Shown: positions 45,312-52,391 of the stretch, in pieces
Position numbering within the stretch: position 1 is the stretch's first letter
Layout of the letters: each line of letters begins with the position of its first letter
Assembly (NCBI RefSeq): GCF_027359925.1
Contig: NZ_CP114767.1
Coordinates: 1-64,000 of the forward strand
DNA from: Hymenobacter canadensis
Lineage (GTDB): Bacteria; Bacteroidota; Bacteroidia; Cytophagales; Hymenobacteraceae
Length of the DNA stretch: 64,000 bases
Direction of reading: 5' to 3'
The notes under the pieces: model-generated
The model's database searches: none
What the model was told of the DNA's origin: nothing
Seen by the model: the letters and a program-made list of their open reading frames with translations, nothing else
Program-made: the position numbers and the translations under genes

Positions 45312-46187
45312 ATGCGTATCTCGTTTCTCTCGTTTGTTCTGCTGATGCTCAGCTTCGCCGTGCACGCCCAGGATCGGCCCGCTTACCGCCTGTTCACGGC
45401 CGCCGGCAAGCCCGCCGGCTACGACAAGATGCTCAAGGAGCTGGCCGCTGCCGACGTGGTGTTCTTCGGCGAGCAGCACAACGATCCCATGGCCCACTGG
45501 CTGGCGCTGCAGCTCACCAAAGACCTGCTGCGCCTGCGCCAGGGCCAGCTGGTGCTGGGCCTGGAAATGTTTGAGCGCGACGTGCAGCCGCTGGTAGACC
45601 AGTACACCACCGGCGAGCTGGACGACAAAGCCTTCGAGGCCGATAGCCGCCCCTGGCCCAACTACACCACCGACTACAAGCCGCTGCTGCTGCTGGCGCG
45701 CCAGCAGAAATTCCGGGTGGTGGGCACCAACGTGCCGCGCCGCTACGCCTCGCAGGTAGCCAAAGGCAGCCTGACGGCCCTGGAGGCGTTGCCCGCCGAA
45801 GAGAAGGCCTGGCTTGCGCCCTTGCCGATGACGGTGGACTACGAGCTGCCCGGCTATAAGAACATGGCCAAGATGTTCGGCGGCGACGCGGCCCACGCGG
45901 CCGGCGTGCAGAACATCATTCAGGCTCAGGCCCTCAAGGATGCCACCATGGCCCACTTCCTGCAGCAGGCCCGCCCCGCCGGCCACCTGCTGCTCCACGT
46001 CAACGGTGCCTACCACTCCGACAACCACGACGGTATTCTGGCCTACCTGCGCCAGCAGAACCCGCAGCTGAAGGTGCTCACCCTCAGCACCGTCTCGCAG
46101 GCCAGCCTCGACAAGCTCGACAAGGAGAATCAGCAGAAAGCCGATTTCGTGCTGGTAGTGCCCGAGGACATGACCAAGACGTATTAA
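45312..46187 (+). CDS. ChaN-like haem-binding family lipoprotein or secreted protein
   Basis: 291 residues from ATG 45312 (MRISFLSFVLLMLSFAVHAQ), giving a signal peptide. The GTG at 45297 lies in the palindrome arm and is not needed. The core has FFGEQHNDPMAHWLAL near 53-68, the usual ChaN E-x-H-x-x-P/N motif, then LGLEMFERDVQPLV and VNGAYHSDNHDGI. ChaN-like proteins bind haem or are linked to iron uptake and are exported. A -7-like TATCTTCG (45299-45306) overlaps the end of the palindrome. Confidence 0.85.
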   Translation: MRISFLSFVLLMLSFAVHAQDRPAYRLFTAAGKPAGYDKMLKELAAADVVFFGEQHNDPMAHWLALQLTKDLLRLRQGQLVLGLEMFERDVQPLVDQYTTGELDDKAFEADSRPWPNYTTDYKPLLLLARQQKFRVVGTNVPRRYASQVAKGSLTALEALPAEEKAWLAPLPMTVDYELPGYKNMAKMFGGDAAHAAGVQNIIQAQALKDATMAHFLQQARPAGHLLLHVNGAYHSDNHDGILAYLRQQNPQLKVLTLSTVSQASLDKLDKENQQKADFVLVVPEDMTKTY

Positions 46188-46203
46188 CTGTTGACAGCAC
46201 AAA

Positions 46204-46302
46204 GGAACGTCATTCCGAGTGTAGCGAGGAATCTCGCGTGCTGACGTTGCAATGCCAACCAGATAGCAGCACGCGAGATTCCTCGCTGCACTCGGAATAA
46301 CA
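46204..46302. repeat. GTCATTCCGAG repeat, copy 2 (hairpin)
   Basis: The 30-nt arms 46213-46242 and 46268-46297 are complementary at 29 of 30 positions. The arms include TTCCGAGTG, AGCGAGGAATCTCGCGTGC. The loop is CTGACGTTGCAATGC-like. It lies between the ChaN-like gene and the next ORF. Copy 1 at 43701 shares GTCATTCCGAG and GAGGAATCTCGC. Confidence 0.8.
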
Positions 46303-46317
46303 CAGCGTACTAGACCC

Positions 46318-46953
46318 ATGATTTCCACCCTCGACCTCACGCAACTGCCCGACGCGGCTACCCTGCAGCGCCTTTGCCAGGCCTTGGCTGCGCTGGACGC
46401 CGTCAACTCGCCCGACCCGGATTTCCGCTACTACACCTACAACCCGGCCTGGGACGACAACGAGGCCCTGTTTGAGATGAGCGACGGCGAGGGCGACCAG
46501 ATGCTGGTGCTGTTCCGGCCCGAAGGCTGCTGCATCAACGGCTTCCTCTCCGAATACGACCAGCCCGAAAAGGCCCAGGTGACGCGCGGCCTGCCCGAGG
46601 TGTTCGACGAGTTTGTGTTCGGCGAGCCGGCTGCTTCCATCGGCACCACGTTCTGCGTGTGGTACACGCCCGCCCACGGCTGGCAGACCGGTGTGGTGGA
46701 AAACGAAGACGACGGCTCGGAAGAGCTGCTCTATATCCTCGACAACGACCCTGACACCTACGCCGACTGGGCCAACGAATACTACCTCGACGAAACCGAG
46801 CGGGAGCCCCTCGAAGCTGCCGACGTGGCCCGCCTCTACCGCCACGAGCCCCTGACCCAGGCCACCGCCCAGGCCCTCAACTCCGACCTCACGGACTGGC
46901 CCCAGCTGGCCGCCGACCTAGAGGCCATCGGCTACCCGCACGCCCTCAGCTAA
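46318..46953 (+). CDS. Conserved-looking acidic cytoplasmic protein, function unknown
   Basis: 211 residues with no signal or membrane segment and a low isoelectric point (many Asp/Glu, for instance SDGEGDQ and NEDDGSEE). It has several aromatic clusters (RYYTYNPAWDDNE, FCVWYTPAHGW). Codon use matches the neighbours, and the next gene starts 12 bp after its stop, so it looks like a real, cotranscribed gene. I do not recognise a family. Its shape loosely recalls SMI1/KNR4-like or similar immunity folds, but that is only a guess. Confidence 0.7.
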   Translation: MISTLDLTQLPDAATLQRLCQALAALDAVNSPDPDFRYYTYNPAWDDNEALFEMSDGEGDQMLVLFRPEGCCINGFLSEYDQPEKAQVTRGLPEVFDEFVFGEPAASIGTTFCVWYTPAHGWQTGVVENEDDGSEELLYILDNDPDTYADWANEYYLDETEREPLEAADVARLYRHEPLTQATAQALNSDLTDWPQLAADLEAIGYPHALS

Positions 46954-46965
46954 ATACTCCGGACT

Positions 46966-47433
46966 ATGGTTTTTCGACCAGCTCACCTCTCCGATATTCC
47001 CGGCATGTCCGTGGTGCGCCTGGCCGTGACGGAAAACGCGCTCCGCGACCCGGCCCTGATTACGCCCGCCGACTACGCCGACTACCTCGTGCAGCGCGGT
47101 CGGGGCTGGGTGGCGGCAGACGAGGAATTCGGCAGGATTGTCGGCTTTGCTGTCGTTGATTTGCAGCAGCACAGCGTCTGGGCGCTGTTTGTGCACCCGG
47201 ATTTCGACCAGCAGGGCATCGGCAAAGAACTGCACCGGCTGCTGTTGGATGGGTATTTCGCCCATACCAATATGCCCATCTCACTTAGCACCGAACCCGG
47301 CACCCGCGCCGAACATTTCTACCGCCGCCAGGGCTGGCAGGAAACTGGCAGCATCACTAGTGGCGAGGTGCGGTTTGAGCTAAGCCAGACCGCGTGGCAG
47401 CAGCGTTTAGCGGCCGACAGTCATGCGCGGTAG
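46966..47433 (+). CDS. GNAT-family acetyltransferase
   Basis: 155 residues. The acetyl-CoA site appears as VHPDFDQQGIGKELHRLLLD (about 72-92, core QGIGKEL), followed by LSTEPGTRAEHFYRRQGWQ, as in small-molecule or protein N-acetyltransferases. It overlaps the next gene by 11 bp. Substrate not known. Confidence 0.88.
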   Translation: MVFRPAHLSDIPGMSVVRLAVTENALRDPALITPADYADYLVQRGRGWVAADEEFGRIVGFAVVDLQQHSVWALFVHPDFDQQGIGKELHRLLLDGYFAHTNMPISLSTEPGTRAEHFYRRQGWQETGSITSGEVRFELSQTAWQQRLAADSHAR

Positions 47434-48373
47434 AGGCTGTCTGCTGGCGCTGGCAATTTTGCTTTGGCACCTGACGGCCTTGGCCCAACCGGCCTTCACG
47501 GTGGTGCCGCTGGGCGTGCAGGGCGGGCTTAGCGAGGGCAACCTGTCGGCGTATCTGGTGGCGGCGGCCGGCTCCGCCGATTACGTGTGCCTGGATGCGG
47601 GCAGCCTCTACACCGGCGTGGAAAAAGCCGTGGCCCGCCAGGCGCTGCCGGGGCCGGCCACCAAAACCATCCGCACCCGCATCAAAGGCTACCTGATTTC
47701 CCACGCCCACCTCGACCACGTAGCGGGCCTGCTGCTCAACGCCCCCGATGATGCGCCCAAGCCCATTTATGCGCTGCCCGGCTGCCTGGCTACCATCCAG
47801 AACGACTACTTCAACTGGCGCGCCTGGCCCAACTTCGGCCCCGGGGGCACGGCGCCGGCGCTGGGTAAATACCAGCTGCAGCCCTTGGCCATCGGGCAGG
47901 AAATGCCACTCAGCAACACCACGCTCCACGCCACGGCCTACGCGCTCAGCCACGGCCGGCCCTTCCAAAGTGCCGCGTTTCTGGTGCGCAGCGGCCGTCA
48001 CTACCTGCTCTACCTCGGCGACACCGGGGCCGATGCCGTGGAGCAAACCGAGAACCTGCGCACGGTGTGGCAGGCGGTGGCGCCGCTGCTGCGGGCCGGC
48101 CAGCTCCGCGGGATTTTTATGGAAGCCTCCTACCCGAACCAGCAGCCGGAGAAGCAGCTATTCGGCCACCTGACGCCGCGGCTGTTCTGGCAGGAGCTGG
48201 CGGTGCTAGCCCAGCTGGCCGGCCCGACCGCCCTACGGGGTCTGCCGGTCGTGGTGACCCACCTCAAGCCCACTGCCGACCGCGAGGCCACCATCCGCCG
48301 CGAGCTGGAGGCCGGCAATATGCTCGGCGTCCGGCTGATTTTTCCGGTGCAGGGCGAACAGCTGGCTTTTTGA
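47423..48373 (+). CDS. Class II 3',5'-cyclic-nucleotide phosphodiesterase, exported
   Basis: 316 residues with an N-terminal signal peptide (LLALAILLWHLTALAQ). The metal-binding SHAHLDHVAG (H94, H96, D98, H99) and the later GDTGAD and THLKP (His) mark the metallo-beta-lactamase-like fold. The arrangement matches class II phosphodiesterases (PDEase_II), including the LNAPDD...NW loop. It likely hydrolyses cAMP or a similar cyclic nucleotide in the periplasm. The start overlaps the GNAT gene by 11 bp. Confidence 0.85.
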   Translation: MRGRGCLLALAILLWHLTALAQPAFTVVPLGVQGGLSEGNLSAYLVAAAGSADYVCLDAGSLYTGVEKAVARQALPGPATKTIRTRIKGYLISHAHLDHVAGLLLNAPDDAPKPIYALPGCLATIQNDYFNWRAWPNFGPGGTAPALGKYQLQPLAIGQEMPLSNTTLHATAYALSHGRPFQSAAFLVRSGRHYLLYLGDTGADAVEQTENLRTVWQAVAPLLRAGQLRGIFMEASYPNQQPEKQLFGHLTPRLFWQELAVLAQLAGPTALRGLPVVVTHLKPTADREATIRRELEAGNMLGVRLIFPVQGEQLAF

Positions 48374-48447
48374 TGCGGCTGGCTTCAGCCAGCGAGGAAC
48401 AAGCCAGAAAAGAGCGTTCTTTCAGTCCCATCCATTCTCCTGAAACC

Positions 48448-48798
48448 ATGGTAGACGTAACCTTACAGGGCCCCGACGTGCTGTTCAGCGTGCAGGGTCT
48501 GCACAAGCTTTGGGCCCTGAAAAGCCAGCTGTTGATTCCGCGCAGCCACATCCGGAGCGTGCGGCAGGACGCCGACGTGCTGAAAGGCTGGTGGAAAGGC
48601 TGGCGCGCCCCCGGCACCCACATTCCCGGCCTGCTGGCGGCCGGCACCTTCTACCAGGATGACAAGCGCATCTTCTGGGATGTGCACAACGCCGAAAATG
48701 CCCTCATCATCGACCTGGAACACGACGAGTACAACCAGCTCATCATTGAAGTAGCCGACCCCGCCGCCGTACTGGCGCTGCTGACCCCGGTGGTATAG
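48448..48798 (+). CDS. Small PH-like domain protein
   Basis: 116 residues from ATG 48448 (MVDVTLQGPDVLFSVQGLHKLW). An alternative start at 48373 shares its first base with the preceding stop codon and would add 25 poorly ordered residues. The alternation of short strands (LLIPRSHIRSV, GTFYQDDKRIFWDV, NALIIDLEHDEYNQLIIEV) and a final helix suits a bacterial PH domain. It is cytoplasmic. Its gene ends at a bidirectional terminator. Confidence 0.7.
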   Translation: MVDVTLQGPDVLFSVQGLHKLWALKSQLLIPRSHIRSVRQDADVLKGWWKGWRAPGTHIPGLLAAGTFYQDDKRIFWDVHNAENALIIDLEHDEYNQLIIEVADPAAVLALLTPVV

Positions 48799-48802
48799 CC
48801 AC

Positions 48803-48838
48803 AAAAAAAGCTCCGGCCGTGAGGCCGGAGCTTTTTTT
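48803..48838 (+). terminator. Bidirectional terminator between convergent genes
   Basis: A 16-bp perfect stem (48803-48818 with 48823-48838, core GCTCCGGCC/GGCCGGAGC) around GTGA, with A7 before and T7 after. It serves the PH-like gene on plus and the IscA-like gene on minus. Confidence 0.9.
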
Positions 48839-48859
48839 GTGCCATGAAAGTAGAGCTGC

Positions 48860-49213
48860 TTACGACGAAAACGACGAGCCGCAGCCGCAGGTGCTCTTGG
48901 CTTGGGGGTTGCTGAAGATGAAGCCGCGGGCGTTGAGGCCGTCCTGGAAATCAACTTCCATACCCAGCACGTACATGGCGTGCTTCTTATCCATGATCAG
49001 CGTTACGCCGTCGAGGTCGAAGGTTTCGTCCTGGTCTTTGGGCTTATCGAAGCCGAGCAGATAGCTCATGCCCGAGCAGCCCCCGCCCTGGACGCCCACG
49101 CGCAGGCCGTATTCGGCGGGCACGCTTTTCTCGTTCAGGATATTCCGAACCTCTTCCAGCGCGCGCGGCGTGAGGCTGATGGGAGCAAGTTTCGTGGAGA
49201 CGGCCGTTGCCAT
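48860..49213 (-). CDS. IscA/ErpA/HesB-like iron-sulfur carrier
   Basis: 117 residues from ATG 49213 (MATAVSTKLAPISLT). The three family cysteines are in GGGCSGMSY and in TCGCGSSF at the end. The body matches A-type carriers that hand 2Fe-2S or 4Fe-4S clusters to target proteins in the cytoplasm. The in-frame start at 49246 would include the leader. A consensus promoter is 30 nt upstream, and a shared terminator follows the stop. Confidence 0.92.
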   Translation of the reverse strand: MATAVSTKLAPISLTPRALEEVRNILNEKSVPAEYGLRVGVQGGGCSGMSYLLGFDKPKDQDETFDLDGVTLIMDKKHAMYVLGMEVDFQDGLNARGFIFSNPQAKSTCGCGSSFSS

Positions 49214-49243
49214 AGTGCGTTCGTTTTTAGAAAAGTAAGGCGA

Positions 49244-49251
49244 CAAAGATA
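49244..49251 (-). promoter_or_regulatory. TAnnTTTG promoter of the IscA-like gene
   Basis: On the minus strand TATCTTTG (complement of 49244-49251) matches the -7 element exactly, 30 nt before the start codon. Confidence 0.55.
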
Positions 49252-49478
49252 CGAAGCCGGTGGGGGAGTAGCGTTACTGCCTGCCAGGCTTTGTTGCGGC
49301 TACAACAGCAGCAGTAAGCCGCTGGTTCAGCGAAGCCCGCTCTGTTCGCTCCAAGGGCACGGCCGGAAAGCCGTCGGGCTGGTAGTGCGGCATCTGCGCG
49401 GGGTGTTTACCTTCGCAGCGCATATTCGTTTACTGGTTTTTGTTCACCTCTGCTGCCCGCGTGGCGGCCCCATTCTGC

Positions 49479-50015
49479 ATGGATACCACCGCCTATCTGT
49501 TTGATCTGCTCAAAACCCTGCTGCCGGCGCTGCTGGTAGCCGGCTCCATTTTCTACCTCATCCGGCAGCACCTCGACCGGGAACAGCAGCGCCGCCTGCT
49601 GGAGCTGCGCCTGGAAAACAGCAAGGCCACTCTGCCGTTGCGCCTGCAGGCCTTCGAGCGCATGACGCTGCTGCTGGAACGCATTGCACCCAGCAACCTG
49701 CTGGTGCGCCTGAGCAGCGCTGGCCAGACGGCCCCGGACTATCATCGGCTGCTGCTGCAGGAAATCAGGGCCGAGTACGAGCACAACCTCAGCCAGCAGC
49801 TCTACATGAGCCCTGATACCTGGAGCGAGGTGAAAGCTGCTAAGGAACACGTCCTGACGGCCATCAACAAGGCCTACCACACGCTGCCCCAGCCCCAGCA
49901 GGCCCGCGGCACCGAGCTGGCCAAGCGCATCCTCGAAAGCCTTATCAACGACGAGGCGGACCCTACCGAGCGGGCCCTGCTGGCCATCAAGCGCGAAGCC
50001 TTCGGGCTGTTTTAG
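49479..50015 (+). CDS. Membrane-anchored coiled-coil protein, unknown function
   Basis: 178 residues from ATG 49479 (MDTTAYLFDLLKTLLPALLVAG). One N-terminal membrane helix (about 8-26) is followed by a basic, coiled-coil-like helix (LDREQQRRLLELRLENSK) and a soluble helical domain. A TACCTTCG element, one base off the -7 consensus, lies at 49408-49415. It was noted in the intergenic gap 49214-49478, which otherwise shows nothing. Orthologues of this shape are common in the phylum, but I cannot name the family. Confidence 0.7.
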   Translation: MDTTAYLFDLLKTLLPALLVAGSIFYLIRQHLDREQQRRLLELRLENSKATLPLRLQAFERMTLLLERIAPSNLLVRLSSAGQTAPDYHRLLLQEIRAEYEHNLSQQLYMSPDTWSEVKAAKEHVLTAINKAYHTLPQPQQARGTELAKRILESLINDEADPTERALLAIKREAFGLF

Positions 50016-50023
50016 GCGGCGGC

Positions 50024-50401
50024 ATGGTGAAGGCCCGGCTCAGATTAGCTGCCTTGGCCGTGGCGCTGCTCGGCAGCCGCCTGTGCGCGGCCGAGGCCAT
50101 GAAAAACCACACGTCCATGGGAGAAATTCTGTGGGCCATTGTGGTGCTGATAGCCGGCATACCGCTCGGCGTGGCGTTTCTTATGTACTGGCTGGTCGTG
50201 CTGCTCAAAGACCGGCGCCCCAGCGTGGCGGCTACCGTGCTGGTTTCGCTGAGCAGCTGGTGGCTGGGCTTGTTCGTGCTTGGGTCGCGGGATAGTCCGG
50301 CCGCGTCTGCCAACTCTGCCACGTGGCAGGTGGTGCTGGTGGTGGCTTTGCTGACTGCCGTTTGCGCCTGGGTAAGCATTCCGTCCTCAGATGAAGATTA
50401 A
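50024..50401 (+). CDS. Small membrane protein, unknown function
   Basis: 125 residues. There is a possible signal or first helix (LAALAVALLGSRLCAAEA), then hydrophobic spans at about 35-60, 67-86 and 99-116, and an acidic tail (SSDED). It follows the preceding gene by 8 bp and is probably in its operon. No known domain could be recognised. Confidence 0.6.
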   Translation: MVKARLRLAALAVALLGSRLCAAEAMKNHTSMGEILWAIVVLIAGIPLGVAFLMYWLVVLLKDRRPSVAATVLVSLSSWWLGLFVLGSRDSPAASANSATWQVVLVVALLTAVCAWVSIPSSDED

Positions 50402-50434
50402 GCAGAGCCAAGTGGCTCGTAGCAACCCCAAACT

Positions 50435-50965
50435 ATGACGAAAACGCGCATTGCCGTGGATATGGACGAGGTAATAGCCGACTCCATTGCCCGGTTTCAG
50501 GAGTGGTACGCCCACGAGTTCGGGCAGGAAATGACGCTGGCGCAGCTGCGTGGCCAACACTTCCACGAGGCCGTGGCGCCGGAGCATCAGCCCGCCCTGC
50601 GCGGCTACCCCAACCGGCCCGGCTTCTTCAAAGACCTGCCCCTCATGGCCGACAGCCAGCGTGTGCTGCGGGAGCTGGCCCAGCGCCACGAGCTGTTTAT
50701 CGCCTCGGCGGCCATGGAGTTTCCCAACTCGTTTCTGGACAAGTACGAGTGGCTGCAACAGCACTTCAGCTTTATTTCGTGGCAGAACGTGGTGTTCTGC
50801 GGCGACAAAAGCATCCTCAACGCCGACTTCCTCATCGACGATAACGCCTTCAACTTCGACAACTTCCGGGGGGAAGGCCTGCTGTTCGACGCGCCGCACA
50901 ATGCCTTGGAAACCCGTTACCGACGCGTGCACAGCTGGCAGGAAATCGGCGACATCTTCCTGTAG
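50435..50965 (+). CDS. 5'(3')-deoxyribonucleotidase (HAD family)
   Basis: 176 residues. The HAD motif I is VDMDEVIAD (D9, D11), motif II the SAAME segment near 90, and motif IV DFLIDDNAFNFDNF near 138-151. The length and layout match the NT5C family, which dephosphorylates deoxynucleoside monophosphates. A long terminator follows, shared with bshA, which faces it. Confidence 0.88.
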   Translation: MTKTRIAVDMDEVIADSIARFQEWYAHEFGQEMTLAQLRGQHFHEAVAPEHQPALRGYPNRPGFFKDLPLMADSQRVLRELAQRHELFIASAAMEFPNSFLDKYEWLQQHFSFISWQNVVFCGDKSILNADFLIDDNAFNFDNFRGEGLLFDAPHNALETRYRRVHSWQEIGDIFL

Positions 50966-50975
50966 TCAACTATAA

Positions 50976-51018
50976 AAAAAGAGAAGGCCCGGCGCAATAA
51001 GCCGGGCCTTCTCTTTTT
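50976..51018 (+). terminator. Bidirectional terminator after the nucleotidase gene and bshA
   Basis: Arms 50976-50993 and 51001-51018 pair perfectly (core GAGAAGGCCCGGC) around a 7-nt loop, with A run before and T run after. Confidence 0.9.
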
Positions 51019-51037
51019 CACTGAAAACGAAACCGAA

Positions 51038-52180
51038 TCAGGCCGTAGCAGCCAGCACCGCGTCGATGGCGCGCTGGTAGCAGGCCTCGTAGCGGGGAAC
51101 GATGTTGCCGACGGCGAAGGTTTCGGCGTGGGCGCGGGCGGCGTCTTTGAAGCGAGGCAGGTTGTCGTCCTGGAGCACGAACAGGGCGTTTTTCACCATG
51201 TCTTCCACGTCGCCGACGTTGCTGGTCATGCCCGTGATGCCGTGCTCGTTCAGCTCGGGAATGCCGCCGGCGTTGGTGCTGATAACGGGCACTTCGCAGG
51301 CCATGGCCTCCAGCGCCGCCAAGCCGAAGCTTTCTTTCTCGGAAGGCATCAGGAACAGATCCGACACGCTGAGCACTTCCTCCACGGCCTCCAGCTTGCC
51401 CAGGAAGCGCACGTCGTTGCTGCTCAGGCCCAGGTCGCGGCAGAGCTTCTCAATGCGAGGCCGGTCGGGCCCGTCGCCGACGAGCAGCAGCTTGGCGGGC
51501 ATTTTCTTACGAACGCCGTCGAAGATGTGCACCACGTCCTCGACGCGCTTCACGGAGCGGAAGTTGGAGGTGTGAATGAGCAGCTTCTCGCCGTCGGGCG
51601 CAATGGCGGCCTTAAAGTGGCTCTTGTCCTGCTTTTTGAAGCGGTCCAGGTTGATGAAGTTGGGAATCACCTCAATGTCCTTCTCGATGGCGAAGTACTC
51701 GTAGGTTTCCTTGCGCAGATCCGCCGAAACGGCCGTTACGCCATCCGACTGGTTGATGCTGAACGTGACCACGGGCTCGTAGCTGGCGTCTTTGCCCACC
51801 AGCGTAATGTCGGTGCCGTGCAGGGTGGTGATGACCGGCACGCGGATGCCTTTGGTGATGAGGATCTGCTTGGCCATGTAGGCCGCCGAGGCGTGCGGAA
51901 TGGCGTAGTGCACGTGCAGCACGTCCAGCTTCTCGTTCTGCACGATGTCCACCATCTTGGAGGCCAGCGCCAGCTCGTAGGGCGGAAACTGAAACAGCGG
52001 GTAGGGCGGAATGTAGACCTCGTGGTAGAACAGGTTCTCGTTGAAGAAATCGAGGCGAACCGGCTGGCTGTAGGTGATGAAGTGGACGCGGTGGCCGCGC
52101 TGAGCCAGGGCTTTGCCCAGCTCGGTGGCTACCACGCCGGAGCCGCCAAAGGTGGGGTAACAGACAATACCGATGTTCAT
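51038..52180 (-). CDS. bshA: N-acetyl-alpha-D-glucosaminyl L-malate synthase BshA
   Basis: 380 residues from ATG 52180 (MNIGIVCYPTFGGSGVVATELG). The opening block, then TLHGTDITLVG, FINQSDGVTAVS-like positions and PSEKESFGLAALEAMACEVPV (E-x7-E), are characteristic of BshA, a GT4 enzyme. It joins UDP-GlcNAc to L-malate in the first step of bacillithiol synthesis, the low-molecular-weight thiol of many Bacteroidota and Firmicutes. The codons upstream of 52180 run into a repeat element and are not used. Confidence 0.93.
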   Translation of the reverse strand: MNIGIVCYPTFGGSGVVATELGKALAQRGHRVHFITYSQPVRLDFFNENLFYHEVYIPPYPLFQFPPYELALASKMVDIVQNEKLDVLHVHYAIPHASAAYMAKQILITKGIRVPVITTLHGTDITLVGKDASYEPVVTFSINQSDGVTAVSADLRKETYEYFAIEKDIEVIPNFINLDRFKKQDKSHFKAAIAPDGEKLLIHTSNFRSVKRVEDVVHIFDGVRKKMPAKLLLVGDGPDRPRIEKLCRDLGLSSNDVRFLGKLEAVEEVLSVSDLFLMPSEKESFGLAALEAMACEVPVISTNAGGIPELNEHGITGMTSNVGDVEDMVKNALFVLQDDNLPRFKDAARAHAETFAVGNIVPRYEACYQRAIDAVLAATA

Positions 52181-52207
52181 GACGTAGCGTGAGGAAGGGG
52201 AAGCGCA

Positions 52208-52303
52208 GTAGCGCGAAGCTCCAGCTTCGCGTATCATTGAGCGATAGTCGTTGGGGCAGCGTAGAAGGCTGCAACAGCGCGCGAAGCTGGAGCTCCACGT
52301 TAC
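52208..52303. repeat. GTAG...CTAC element, copy 1 (CGCGAAGCT stem)
   Basis: Begins GTAGCGCGAAGCT, whose continuation CCAGCTTCGCG folds back as a 9-bp hairpin, and ends with the partner GCGCGAAGCTGGAGCTC...GTTAC. The core includes TAGTCGTTGG. It lies between the bshA start and the terminator of the NagZ-like gene. The right arm is partly degraded. Confidence 0.65.
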
Positions 52304-52306
52304 CGG

Positions 52307-52356
52307 AAAAAAAATCGGCGGCAAGCTGCTCCTTCAGGAACGCCTTGCCGCCGATT
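52307..52356 (-). terminator. Terminator of the NagZ/beta-lactamase gene
   Basis: AATCGGCGGCAAG (52313-52325) pairs with CTTGCCGCCGATT (52344-52356). On the minus strand it is followed by eight T. Confidence 0.8.
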
Positions 52357-52391
52357 GCGGAGTCAAAGAAACAGAAAAGCCGGACAACAGG

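Noticed and set aside
48373..48447. Earlier start for the PH-like gene overlapping the phosphodiesterase stop
   Set aside because: It would allow translational coupling but adds 25 residues with no order or family support; kept only as an alternative.
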